Shown piece by piece: positions 44,101 to 54,148 of a stretch of DNA of 64,000 nucleotides (position 1 is the first letter of the stretch; each line of letters opens with the position of its first letter). Under the pieces are notes generated by a model. That model saw only the letters and a program-made list of their open reading frames with translations, did no database searches and had not been told where the DNA came from. Position numbers and translations under genes: made by a program. The DNA is from Anthopleura xanthogrammica (Eukaryota; Cnidaria; Anthozoa; Actiniaria; Actiniidae): contig OZ025206.1 of NCBI GenBank assembly GCA_964019055.1, forward strand, positions 22,379,578 to 22,443,577, written 5' to 3'.

Positions 44101-45357
44101 CAAGTGCTTTGCATTCCTATTTTTTATCACATTTCCAGTAATCCTTTTGTGCGTAGCTTGTAAAATTTTCATGAACAAAATGGGTTCTTTGATAATGACA
44201 AACCATGCTTGTGCCTGTACTGTACGCAGCCCACTCCATGCAACCCCCCCCCCCCCAAAAAAAAAGACAAAAGCTCTTTTATGAGAATGTAAGTGGTTTT
44301 GCAGATAAGATCAACTTATGCCATAACTTTTTAGGTCTAAGATTACTAACTATACTAGGTCAATAATAGTAGTATTTAAGATCCAAGGTGATAGCTCTAC
44401 ATTAAACAAACTAGCCCCGTTTTACCATCACTTTAGATGTAAAACGCATAAACGATATTTAGATAAGCCAGGATTATATATTCATCAACAAACACAGTTG
44501 TTACGTAACATTATAGCTAAGTTCCTCTGCAAAGTAAACCATAATAATTGTGAACATCAAAGTAACAAAGTTGGGCATTTCTTTTTCCAATGTTTGGTGT
44601 ATGGGACAACTAAATAATTCATAGAACGAATATTGCTGCCACTTGAACTTTAAAAACGATCAGCAAAACAAGACAGATCTCAAGCCCAGAATTCTGATAA
44701 ATCATGAATTTCCCAGAATTTTATGTGAGGGGGATATTTCAGTGTTTGGAGAGTATTAATTTGATTTCAGGAAATCTCAGCAAGAGATGGAAACTTCATA
44801 ATTACATTTTTATTACCTGCTTGTTTTGACGGTGTGGAACCTCCAGGAGTTTCATCCATCGGTTCTTCCTTCTCGACCTTCTTTTTATCTTCATCTTTCG
44901 GAGTTTCTTTTACGACATCCTCAGACTTACTAGCAGGTTCTTCTTTTGGAGTTTCTTTAGGTGGTTCTGCAGCAGCAGATTCATCATTGGTCTCCATTTT
45001 CTCGGGAGGAACTGCTTCGGAATTCGGCTTTTCTTCGACAACCTTTTCATCTTCGACTTTCGCATCGCTCACTGCCTCGGAAGGTTCAGCGCTAACGACA
45101 GGCTCATCCTGCTTAGCAGAGCCGGCAGATTCATCCTGGCTTTCTTGAGACGACTCCTCTTTACTATCAGTATCGTTTTCTCCTTCAGTTCCTCCTTCTA
45201 CAGCATCATTTTCTTCGTTTTTGCCTGAAGTCGCTTGGAGCAGTCGTTCCACCAACACTGGTTTAGTACCCTTCGTGTCGAGGCCTAATTTCGACAATTC
45301 TGACCTTAATTCTGCAACTTTCAGCTTCTTAATCGAAGCGGGAGTAAGCTCACTCAT
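35198..45357 (-). CDS. HNRNPUL1: hnRNP U-like protein (SAP-SPRY-P-loop-RGG), 11 coding exons
   Basis: Coding exons, high to low: 45357-44817, 41837-41786, 41166-41108, 40222-39986, 39344-39232, 38864-38712, 38420-38313, 38074-37952, 37499-37374, 36956-36791, 36027-35198. All have GT-AG ends and consistent phases, giving 835 residues, the family's usual length. Exon 1 has a SAP DNA-binding motif (residues 5-42, [15 protein letters not shown]) and an acidic Ser/Glu stretch. Exons 4-6 form a SPRY domain ([23 protein letters not shown]). Exons 7-10 form a P-loop kinase-like domain with Walker [10 protein letters not shown] at about 427-435. Exon 11 is a Gly/Arg-rich (RGG) then Gln/Tyr-rich prion-like tail. 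Vertebrate relatives are nuclear RNA- and chromatin-binding proteins in RNA processing and DNA damage response. HNRNPUL1 and HNRNPUL2/HNRNPU descend from a common gene, so the symbol marks the family. Confidence 0.93.
36555..36740 (+). mobile_element. SINE copy with one 57-bp tail unit (hnRNP U-like intron 10)
   Basis: It has GGTGTAGTGGTTGTGAAAAC (A-box region), CTAGTTCGATTTCTTG (B-box region), TTTCTCTGGGTTCTCCGATT, then CATTCAATCTGTGAGTTAGC and a single degenerate tail unit ending CGATCAGACCAAAG. It belongs to the family whose tail unit builds the satellite at 1-3136. Confidence 0.75.
37120..37345 (+). mobile_element. tRNA-derived SINE, second family (hnRNP U-like intron 9)
   Basis: Starts with a tRNA-like A-box region ACGTGGCTCAGTTGGTTAGT, then GCTCGG..GGAGC, with a weak B box (CCAGGTCTGTTTCGGCT). 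The body (GAGCACTGATGGAGAGAG, CACCGTCGGCTTCCTGAG) differs from the 57-bp-tail family. The tRNA cloverleaf does not close, so it is not a tRNA gene. Confidence 0.65.
37768..37893. mobile_element. Short foldback MITE (hnRNP U-like intron 8)
   Basis: The termini GTTGTGATAAAAAGGTAAAT..ACACCA and the mirrored TGGTGTAAAATTTACTTTTT..ATCACAAC enclose a core with GACGTTTCGGACGCTAGTCC. The core motif (TTTTGGACAATAATCCTTCG) is partly echoed at about 42990-43020. Confidence 0.8.
40370..41060 (+). mobile_element. SINE with about nine 57-bp tail units (hnRNP U-like intron 3)
   Basis: The SINE body (TTCTCACCTCTAGGGTCAAA, GGTTGGATCCCT as B-box region, GCATCACACG, CCCAGGTTCTCTGG, ACTAAATTCCAATTTGATCT) runs to about 40560. 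It is followed by about nine imperfect 57-bp units to 41060, each with GTTAGCCATGCCCTGACTTT, GATCAGCCCAGAG and TTTCAGGGTTCAA. It is antisense to the host gene. The unit is the complement of the 1-3136 satellite monomer. An antisense open frame of 136 codons here arises because 57 is divisible by three. Confidence 0.9.
41838..44816 (-). other. Large first coding intron of the hnRNP U-like gene
   Basis: 2979 bp, AT-rich, with no coding exon recognised. Scattered short frames lack conserved features. A C run at 44246-44257 and an A run follow one another. Confidence 0.5.
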
Positions 45358-45772
45358 ATTGGTAGACGAAATAAGGGATTTATCTTGCAAAAAAAGGTTT
45401 AAAAAACGTATAAAAAACTCACTTTTAGTTTGCACGCCACATTCAACACACGTGTAAAAAATATCAACGACCCCCTGCGAAGATCTTACTCTACTTACCA
45501 CGACGCATGCGTGAGTCCTAGTCCTACTCTGATTATCCAAACCACAGGCAAACCAACCACTACTTTTTTTCACTGGCAAACTTGATTCCTTTTTTTATTC
45601 AACTTGGTTAAGATGAAAGAGGTCGATTAATTTTACTATTTTTTGTTTTTCCAAAGAAAAAATACCCTAAATGTCTTCTTTTGCAGTCGAATATTAATTA
45701 CCGACTGCTTATTTCGTTCAAAATGGCCTTTTTATCAAGTTTTTGACGAGGAATTGTTACATTTGATCAGCC
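45358..45772. promoter_or_regulatory. Divergent promoter region, hnRNP U-like / AP-4 mu
   Basis: 415 bp separate the two start codons, with the genes transcribed outward, so both promoters must lie here. The hnRNP-side half is richer in CG (CGACGCATGCGTGAGTCC near 45500) than the AP-4 side. No TATA box is convincing on either strand. Confidence 0.7.
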
Positions 45773-48700
45773 ATGTTTAGCCAGTTTTTCATCCTCTCCT
45801 CTCGGGGAGATACTTTGATTTTCAGAGACTGTATCCTTTAAATATTCGATAACTTAATCTTTAAAAAGCTATTTCAAATGCTTGGTACTGGTATAGATCC
45901 TTGACTATTGAAAGATAGGGGTGATGTCAACAAGAGTGCTCCAGAAATATTCTACAGAAAAGTGAAAGAAAGCAAGGGAATGCAGGCTCCAATTTTTGTA
46001 AGAATATTATTGCAATTTTCAATATAATGCGAACTCTGTAGGTGAGAGTTGTCAGTTGGAAATTGTTTTTTCACTGCCGCCAGTCAAAAATTTAAAAGGT
46101 ATCGATTATCTTTGATTGAAGGAAGTGAAAATTATATTTTTATAGATGCAAGTTTCCTGTGAGCAGTGTCTCCTTTTTCTCTCCCTCGATTCCTTTAGGT
46201 GGGAAGGAGGTAGACTGACTTCTTTTGATATACTGCCATCCACAATTGTGGAGGAACAAGACCAGTTTTAAAACTGTTTTTTAGTTTGATACATGTGATG
46301 AGTAAATGTAATTTCATGTGGCGACTGTCAAAATCATATGAAGGATTTTAACAGTGATGGTAATTTGACAATATGGCAGCTGTCAAAATCATTTGGAGGA
46401 TTTTAACAGTGATGGTAATTTGACATGGCAGCTATCAAAATCGTTTGGAGGATTTTGACAGTGAATTGGTAGTTTGATGTGGCAGCCGTCAAAATCATAT
46501 GGAGGATTTTGACAGCATTGCTAAGTTACCCTATATCTATGCATGACAAATTTGCAATATGTCGACCTACATCAGCCAAAGAAAGGAAATAAGTTAAAGT
46601 TATAGTGCTAAGAGAAACGAGGTTATTCCGGGCGAAAAACCCTTGGAAATAAATTCGGAAAAATTAATTCCGACCTCGAAAGGATTCGAACCCACGGCCT
46701 TCGGATTTTTACATCAGCCAAGTCTATTTTTCCTCTCATTTAATACCAAAGGAAAATAAACTCTACTCACAGGGAAAGTTTTGAGCTGTCCATTGGAATT
46801 CAGTTTTTAACTAGTATACCAGTCAAAATTGTAAAAGGTGCTGAACATTTATTTTAATAATGGCAGTGAAAAAACCAAATTGACAATTAGACAGCTTGCA
46901 ACTGAGTGAGTTTATATAATATCTGGAATTGCAATAAGCAAGATTCCTGACACTAGTGTTTCCTGCACAGAATGTTGAAGGAGTAAACTTCATGTTCATC
47001 AAGAGAAATGGACTCTTCTTTGTCTGTACATCCAAGTTCAATGTCTCACCAACATATGCTGTGGAGATTTTAGCAAGGTACAGTAGGCTACATTGTACAG
47101 TGTTACAGTCTGTGCGACTACTATAACTGGGGCTATTTCCCAGGGGGGTATACTCCCTATAATGGATTATACAGGGATGCTCTGCTCGAAAGGGGTACTT
47201 TTTTCAGGCCGCACGTATAGCAAAGGGGTGGAAATTCGTGAGTATTGGTATAAAAAGGGGTAAGTTTATAACTCTATATATAGTCTTTTCCAGTATGCCC
47301 AATCTATAAGGTCTAATTAAACTCAGATCTGTTCACCCAGCTGAGTCCTAGATCACCATCTTTGTATTTCTTGGATTCTGCTCTCATACTTTGACTTTAT
47401 TTTTCAGAATCTGTAGTCTGTGTACAGATTATTGTGGTGTTCTGAATGAAGAGGCAATCAAGTGTAACTTTCCTTTGATCTATGAACTACTGGATGAAAT
47501 CCTGGTAATGTCAGACTAACACTTCAGGTTTATTAAATACTTCAAATTTTATAGGTACCCTGAACGAAACAACCACTGGGAAGAACAAAGCCAGGGCATG
47601 TCTATTTCAAGGCATGGCTAACTCTCAAATCCAACCCTGAAAAGAACTCTGGGTGGATCAAAGCCAGGGCATGGCTAACTCCCAGATCAAACCCTGAAAA
47701 AAACTCTGGGTTGATCAAAGTCAGGGCATGGCTAACTCACAGATCAATCCCTGAAAAAAACCTTTGAGTGGATCAAAGTCAGGGCATGGCCAACTCACAG
47801 ACTAAACCCTCGAACAACCTCTGGTCTGCAATGATGGTTTGAACATTTTAAAATCTAACAACACTGCCAATTCTGCATTTCAAAGTTTTATACTTTTTTC
47901 TCATTTTTTGGTAGGATTTTGGGTACTTACAAGTAACGTCAACTGAAACCCTAAAAGCATATGTCTACAATCAGCCAGAGCTGGTGGGTAGTTCTGATCA
48001 GTCAGTATGGCAGTGCAGTGGAGGAACTGTGGTAAGAAAAATGTTACTTAGATAGCTGCTAACTACTGTACAGTGCTTCCAAATCACATGCACAAAAGTG
48101 TACCAGTTTGCCATTTCAACAAAGAAAGTTTTGGTGGACATACATATACTGTATATATCAAGAAATATCCATGATCTTCCATAGGGACATGCCTTTGAAG
48201 GCTGTTATGTTTTCCAAAAATGTCATGCAAACACTTTGATTGACATCCACCAATTGAAAACCTTATTTTGCTAGCAAATTGTGAAATTTCTCGTCATGTA
48301 TTACTTGTTGATATTTCATGGGTTGCAAATGTATTTTTCTTAGTTTTAGAGAAGTACTAAGAGTTAAATGAGATGAAAAAGTTTGTTTGACAGAGCTTTG
48401 ATCATAGCCTAATCATGTTTTATGGCTTCTGTTTAGTATGGTACTGATAGAATGTCACTTCCAAGTTGTGCAGCCAATAAACCTGTTATACCACACAAGG
48501 CAAAGGTTGGTAGAAAAAGATTTTTGAAGAATTTGGTAAAATATTAATAGCTAAGAGGTAAACAAATACATGGATGGATGGATTGATGGAAAGATGGAAA
48601 GATGGATGGGATAGGATGGATGGATGGGATAGAATGGATGGATGGATTGATGAATGGGATAGGAAGGATGGATGGATTGATGGATGGCATTGATGATAAA

Positions 48701-51700
48701 TGGAATGACAAACAGATGGATGGATGGATGGACAGATGGATGGACTGATGAATAAGTGGATGGATGGAGAGATGGGTGGTTGGTTAATGAAAGAATTAAT
48801 GATTAAAGTTTTTTTTAAATAATTCTATTTCTTCCACAGCTTTTCAAAAGCCAGAAGAATGAGATTTTTGTAGACCTTTTGGAAAGCCTCACAGTTCTAA
48901 TTGGATCAAATGTAATCATTGGTTATTTTTCTCGTTCTATGAGCATAGTCTATAGTTAGTTATTATCATATGGGGAGCACAGGTGGTGTGCACTGCCAAT
49001 GCATCACCTCTCACCAATGCAACCCGGGTTTGAGTCATGCCGGGCTCAGTGTTGTATGGGGTAGAGTTGGTTGTTGGCTCTCTCCAACCTGTACTTTGAG
49101 GATTTTTCTCCAGTTTTCCTGTCCTTAAAAATCATAAATATACTGCTATATTTTCAAATGTAAGGCCACATTTTAAGGATGCTCTACAGTCCATTGTACA
49201 GCCAAGCTTTAACATGGCAATGATAACATTTGTATCTTTATATTGAAGGGCAATATACTGCGTAGTGAGATTGATGGCTGTATTAAAATGAAGAGTTTTC
49301 TGATTGGAAGACCAGATGTCAGAATAGCACTAAATGAAGATCTGACCATCGGGTCAACAGACGTACTGTCGCCAGGTAATTTAAACACTCTTTGTACATG
49401 TACATAATCAGTGGGGCTCCAATAACTGAATCAAAACTATTTTAGTTTAATAAGTTTACCCCTAAATCCCACCTTGTAAATGTAATCAAACAAGGGAAAT
49501 GCACTGCTGGAATTCAACCTGAAGTAGGGGGGGGGGGGGGCCTCAAACTTTTCCATCAGGTGGGTCTAGACTCCCCAGCCCCACCACCTCACCAAAGCCT
49601 CTGACCTCAGGGAACGACACATGATGCAACCGCTACAGTACATCACTGGTTCTAAAATGAATTCATTGCAGAAAGCATGGGAATACTTGTCTCTTACCAA
49701 TAAGGTCTGTGTTGGTAAACTGAACTAGATGTCATATTTGAGTATAGTTGCTTGTTGGTTCTTCACTGTGCTTCATGAGTTTTTCTCCAGGTTTTCCTGA
49801 CAATCTTCCTTCCCTCACAAAGATTCCAATAAGATTTCAGTGGATGAAGAAGCACTCTGTAAAAACCCACTGCTAATTCCCATTTTTTTTTTTTGATTAA
49901 CTGAATTTATTATCAACTATTTCAACTTTCTGATTGCCATTTATTTAAGTATCATCAATCGGTGTCCAACTGGAGGACTGTAATTTCCATGAATCAGTTG
50001 ACTTGACAGATTTTGATTCAACCAAGACGTTAGCTGTTTGTCCTACTGACGGAGAGGTTAGTGAGCTCACTAGACATTTAGCAAAGACCCTCGTGAGAAT
50101 GTTGAGAATATTTTGATTCCCATACGTGCATCATAAGATATCATATTCAAGTTTGACTAGTTCATGTGGATGCAAAAAGCCTTAAATGAAGTCACCCTTT
50201 CTGCTTGAAAAAAAGCCTGAATGTACTTAGGTTATTGTATTTGCTAAATCTACCTACCGTAAATCCTCTTTTGAGCCCCACTGGGAGGCATATGCAGACA
50301 CGTACAGAGTAAGTGTTGTAAAAGAGTTTTAAAGAGAATAACTAAAGTTGATTCCAATTGATTTCAGGTTACTGTTATGCAGTATAGAATTTCTGGTGAT
50401 CTTCATTCCGCTCTGCCTTTTAATCTCATTACTTTTGTTGATGAACAAGAAGCAACCAAGTAAGTAACTTTAAAAGACTTTTTACTGCATGTGACTTGGT
50501 TGGTTATTCTACTGCTAAGGTCACTTTAAGTGGTTTTCAATCATCATTCCTTATAGCGATACTCCATGTAACGCAAGGCTTTGTCATTCATGTGCCAACC
50601 AGAGATGGGTTACTGGTACAACAAGGCAACTTGTGAAGAGCTTTTGGTAAAATGGTTGGCATATTAACATCACAATGCTATTGTTGGTGAACATGAAGTA
50701 TTGCTATCCCAGGAGCCCAGCCTCTTTAGCTTGGACCTAATGTTATTCCATGTTTCAGACCATGCATCATTCTCTTGGGAATACGATTCTTTGAGTTTGA
50801 CTTGTTATTTTTGTTTGTTTGTTCTTCTCAGATCAATGGAGGTCATCTTGAAGCTTCGCTGTAACATTGCACAAAGCAGGTTAGTATATTTTGATTATCA
50901 ATTTATCATATTCTTTTAAACAAGGAATCTTTCAGTTCTTTTCTTTCTTTCTTTCTTTCTTTCTTTCTTGTTTGTTTGTTTGTTTGTTTGTTTGTTTGTT
51001 TGTTTGTTTGTTTGTTTGTTTGTTTGTTTGTTTGTTTGTTTGTTTGTTTGTTTATTTTTTTTTTTTAATCTTTCTTTCTTTTTTTCTCCTGTTTTTGTTT
51101 TGTTTCTTTTCATCAACTTTTCACTGAGTCGCTGGCTGGTCACTTAATTTTGAAAGTGGGTTGTGACTCAATCAAAATACGTATTTCAAGTTGTAGATTT
51201 TTGGTTTTGGAAACGTTATAGTGCGTTTGAATACCTCTCAGTGAAGCAAGATTGCCAATACTCCTGCACATTCAAAATCTTCATAATTAAAGCAGTCTTA
51301 TTTCATAATTCGCATGTTATATCTTAGGGGCACCTATGATAATTGAATTTTTTCTACTCTCTAGTTATGGCAATAATGTCGTGGTTAGAATCCCTGTACC
51401 AAAGTCAACGGACACGTGAGTACCAAAGATTACGTGATGCCCCTCCCCCTCAGGACCAAAACACTGCCCTCCATGGGCAAACATTTGTATTGAAAACTTG
51501 ACATTCCAGTTCAACTGCTAAAAAAAACACAAAAAAGAACGTAAATGACATCACAACCTAGATATAAATTATTTCATTAATAAAAAAAATTGAAATTAAT
51601 CCCCAGAGTTTCCCATACCGTCGCACAGTCTGGACAGTCCGGGGAATACAAACCTTCAGAGAAAACCTTCTACTGGACGATTGGTAAGATCCAGGGGAGA

Positions 51701-52928
51701 GCTGAGGTGTCGTGTTGTATCAAGGTCAGTAGCTATAACCCCTCCTCCCCACACACACACCCCCAACCACCACCACGACGACCACCACACCTACAAGGAG
51801 AGCTCATCCGAGTCTACCCATGCAATGCATTATTTGCAGTGTGTGGTATCCAAAAGGTATCCGTTTTGATTCCCGAACTTTTTTCTGCTCCATTTCAGAT
51901 TAATTTAAAAGAAAAGTTGAAAACTGCAAGAAAAGAAATTGGACCCGTGAGGTAAGAGTACTTCTATTCTCATTTTTTCTTCCATTTACATTTTTGTTTG
52001 TAGTTTTTTTCACACCATTACTTCTTAAAATGACTCTAAACACTTTACCAGTTTAATTTCCTTCAATTCATATCTTTTTGATTGTATTTTCTTTATTTTA
52101 AAATTTTCTCATTTTATTCTCAGCCTTGATTTCGAGATACCAATGTACATCTGCTCAGGAATGAAAATTCGTTATCTTAAAGTATTTGATAAAGAAAAAG
52201 CTACCAATCCCTATCGTTGGGTGCGCTACATAACCCATAGGTAAGTGCTGGAGACATGACGATCTTCCAACTCGCCTCTACCGACTCTTTTTCCCTTTCC
52301 AACCCTATTCCTAAAGCCTGGTTTACACGGCGTCGTAAGCGCAGTAGTCATAATCATAGTGGACATCAAGATCATAATCATAGTCATGATCATAAAGACC
52401 GTCATAAAGAACGGAAACGAAGCCTTGTCAACCAGGCTTAAAAATCCTCTTTTAAACATCAAAAGCATCAATTTTATCGAACCCTGCAACAACTTCCGAG
52501 CTGATCCTATCATAGTCTAAGTCAGAAAATAGCTAAGATCAAGGTCAAACTTCGAACTTCACATGAGCCATACACATTGAAAACAATATAACTACTTATT
52601 TCCCATTAAGCTCATAAATAAATTATGACAATAAGAAATCTCATAAAATTGGCTGTGTTTTTGGCGGGACGGCGAAATACAAGTGTATTATCCTATATTT
52701 TTTGGCGCGAATTCTTAAGGGAAAGTAATCGACCACTCCTGACTCTGTTTCTCCGACACAAAAATTTACACACCGAGAAAGAAAAAAACAACAACATAAA
52801 AATGGTCGACATTGGACAAGTTTGGATCGCGATGCTAGCAGTTATTACTAAATTATTATACATTAATTTGTATTATTAATGTTTCTTTTCTTCGTGTTTT
52901 CAGCAACTCGTATGTCATTAGAATATAG
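45773..52928 (+). CDS. AP4M1: AP-4 complex subunit mu, 16 coding exons
   Basis: Coding exons: 45773-45830, 45915-45997, 46971-47077, 47408-47504, 47915-48031, 48437-48505, 48840-48911, 49249-49375, 49950-50056, 50368-50459, 50832-50879, 51365-51415, 51607-51724, 51899-51951, 52124-52240, 52904-52928. All junctions are GT-AG with matching phases, giving 446 residues (human about 453). The N-terminal longin-like part starts [19 protein letters not shown]. The mu homology domain begins near [20 protein letters not shown] and ends SNSYVIRI. Medium chains of AP-4 bind cargo tyrosine-type sorting signals at the trans-Golgi network as part of a tetramer with epsilon, beta and sigma chains. Recognition rests on whole-protein resemblance to AP-4 mu, including YELLDEIL and [12 protein letters not shown]. 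Some introns are very short (84 bp). Confidence 0.94.
46306..46520. repeat. Minisatellite in AP-4 mu intron 2
   Basis: Four imperfect copies of a 52-57-bp unit containing GGCAGCTGTCAAAATCAT, GGAGGATTTTAACAGTGATG and GTAATTTGACA. Confidence 0.9.
46600..46745 (-). mobile_element. tRNA-derived SINE, minus orientation (AP-4 mu intron 2)
   Basis: The minus strand reads GGCCGTGGGTTCGAATCCTT, a perfect RNA polymerase III B box in T-arm context, followed by CGAGGTCGGAATTAATTTTT. The rest of a tRNA is not present. It seems a different family from the 57-bp-tail SINE. Confidence 0.65.
47137..47275 (+). repeat. Dispersed repeat, copy 2 (AP-4 mu intron 3)
   Basis: Homologous to 4640-4790; see that entry for the shared pieces. 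Confidence 0.75.
47560..47830 (-). repeat. 57-bp tail-unit array, about 4.5 copies (AP-4 mu intron 4)
   Basis: Units read CAGGGCATGGCTAACTCACA, GATCAAACCCTGAAA and CTCTGGGTTGATCAAAGT on the plus strand, the same sense as the 1-3136 array. They are more diverged from each other than the satellite units. A SINE body is not evident on either side. Confidence 0.88.
48120..48290. mobile_element. Foldback MITE, family A, copy 3 (AP-4 mu intron 5)
   Basis: A degenerate copy: TTTTGGTGGACAT near 48130 and TTTGATTGACATCCACCAAT near 48236 as mirrored arms, with GGGACATGCCTTTGAA in the middle as in copies 1 and 2. Confidence 0.65.
48568..48790. repeat. ATGG-type microsatellite (AP-4 mu intron 6)
   Basis: Imperfect GATG/GATT units such as GGATGGATGGATTGATGG over about 220 bp. 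Confidence 0.92.
48975..49150 (+). mobile_element. SINE copy (AP-4 mu intron 7)
   Basis: Contains GGTGGTGTGCACTGCCAATG, CAATGCAACCCGGGTTTGAG (B-box region), GTTGGTTGTTGGCTCTCTCC and GATTTTTCTCCAGTTTTCCT. The middle matches the second head next to the satellite at 3137-3215 (complement). There is no 57-bp tail unit. Confidence 0.65.
49700..49875 (+). mobile_element. SINE fragment (AP-4 mu intron 8)
   Basis: GCTTGTTGGTTCTTCACTGT, GAGTTTTTCTCCAGGTTTTC and CTGACAATCTTCCTTCCCTC resemble the body of the copy at 48975-49150. The head is missing or diverged. Confidence 0.45.
50938..51062. repeat. TTTC and TTTG microsatellites (AP-4 mu intron 11)
   Basis: About seven TTTC units, then about 21 TTTG units, then a T run. 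Reading frames through it give only repetitive peptides. Confidence 0.97.
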
Positions 52929-53304
52929 AGGCAGAACTGAGGATTTCACTTACATGTTTTCATCAGTTGTTAAACAAGCATTCAAGATCAAGATTTACCT
53001 TATACAGTATGGCCCTAATTCCGGACGGTTTTAGGAATAACTGTTATATCAAAGCCCAGAATCCTTTACATTTTTTCGTCAGTCAAGCATTCAAGATCAA
53101 GATTTACCTTGTACATAAAAGTTCTTTGATTTGTTATTCTTTTGGTGAACTCAAAGATATTTTACATGAACACAAAAAACTAATTATGCGCCTTGTTGTT
53201 GGATCATCTTTTCGCTAGACCTCATATTTGCCTAAAATTATCTATGTGTGTATCTATAGGACTGATCACTCGTACTGAAATAAACAAATAAATTATCAAT
53301 ATTG
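52929..53304. other. 3' flank of AP-4 mu
   Basis: Contains a short direct repeat (CAAGCATTCAAGATCAAGAT at about 52975 and 53085). The 3' UTR probably lies here. No gene is seen. Confidence 0.4.
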
Positions 53305-53425
53305 ACGTGCTCTTGAGAACTTTGTGTTTCCCGAAATGCGATGCCATGCATGGAAGCACTTTGATTGACGTCCACCAAAACCCCACCAATTGTAAGATTT
53401 CGCGCGCGTGATTGGGAATTATAAG
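53305..53425. mobile_element. Foldback MITE, family A, copy 4 (half)
   Basis: GTGCTCTTGAGAACTTTGTG, CATGCATGGAAGCACTTTGA, TTGACGTCCACCAAAACCCC and GATTTCGCGCGCGTGATTGG match the right arm and centre of copy 2; the left arm is missing. Confidence 0.65.
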
Positions 53426-53879
53426 CACTGTATGGATACAGCACTCCCAGGAGCCATAATATAGGACCATGCATTATATGTTTTTAATTTGATTGATTAA
53501 CCAGGACCATACTTCTAGACATCGAGTGCTAAAGCATCGTATGGCAGCGCGAAGCATTTACGGCTATGCCTGAGATTTCGGCCCCGACACCGCTATCCCT
53601 GAATTTACAGACTGATCAGGAAGCTTGGCCGAAGCCTAAGGGAGAGGTTAGTCGGACCGTAGATGATTAACCCCTTGCTATGACCAGCACACCCAATATA
53701 TCGCTTGTGCCACTGATGACTAAGTTCCCATGATAACTCCTTTCCGTGTGGGATGCGTTTTTGTCAGAAAAAAACTGGCCATAAAGTATATTTGCACACA
53801 AACTTGGAGTAAATATATGTGACAGGAGGCATGTGTTGGTAGTATATCACGGAAGATAAAGGTGGAAGCTCAAAAGATT

Positions 53880-54148
53880 AACGGTTTTTCAAGTTCTCTC
53901 CATGATTCCGTTCGAGCGATTCGAGCGCGCGCACATGAAATTTCGGGTTGCGCGCGCGCCCAAAAACTGCTTACACATAGCGCGCGCACTTCACATCCGC
54001 GCGAGAGATGTGCACTTCTAGGTATCTGCATGCACGCGCATGCAAACACGAATAAAGTGCGCGCCAACTGCCAAACAATTCAAATCAACCAAACCGTTAT
54101 GGTGAATCGCTTTACTTTTTTTCAAACGTTTTTGAGTCGTGAAAAAAA
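53880..54148 (+). promoter_or_regulatory. GCGCGC-rich region upstream of the HSF-like gene
   Basis: In an AT-rich neighbourhood, 53915-54065 carries repeated GCGCGC runs (GAGCGCGCGC, TTGCGCGCGCGCCC, TAGCGCGCGC, CATCCGCGCG, AGTGCGCGCC). It ends 80-90 bp before the ATG at 54149. It is a good candidate CpG-rich promoter, by position and composition only. No canonical nGAAn heat-shock element array is apparent. Confidence 0.5.

Noticed and set aside
46665..46705. Possible minus-strand tRNA gene from a perfect B box
   Set aside because: No A box at the right distance and no acceptor stem; SINE remnant.
50891..51143. Frames encoding Cys-Leu-Phe-Val or Lys-Gln-Thr-Asn repeats
   Set aside because: Product of the TTTC/TTTG microsatellite in an AP-4 mu intron.
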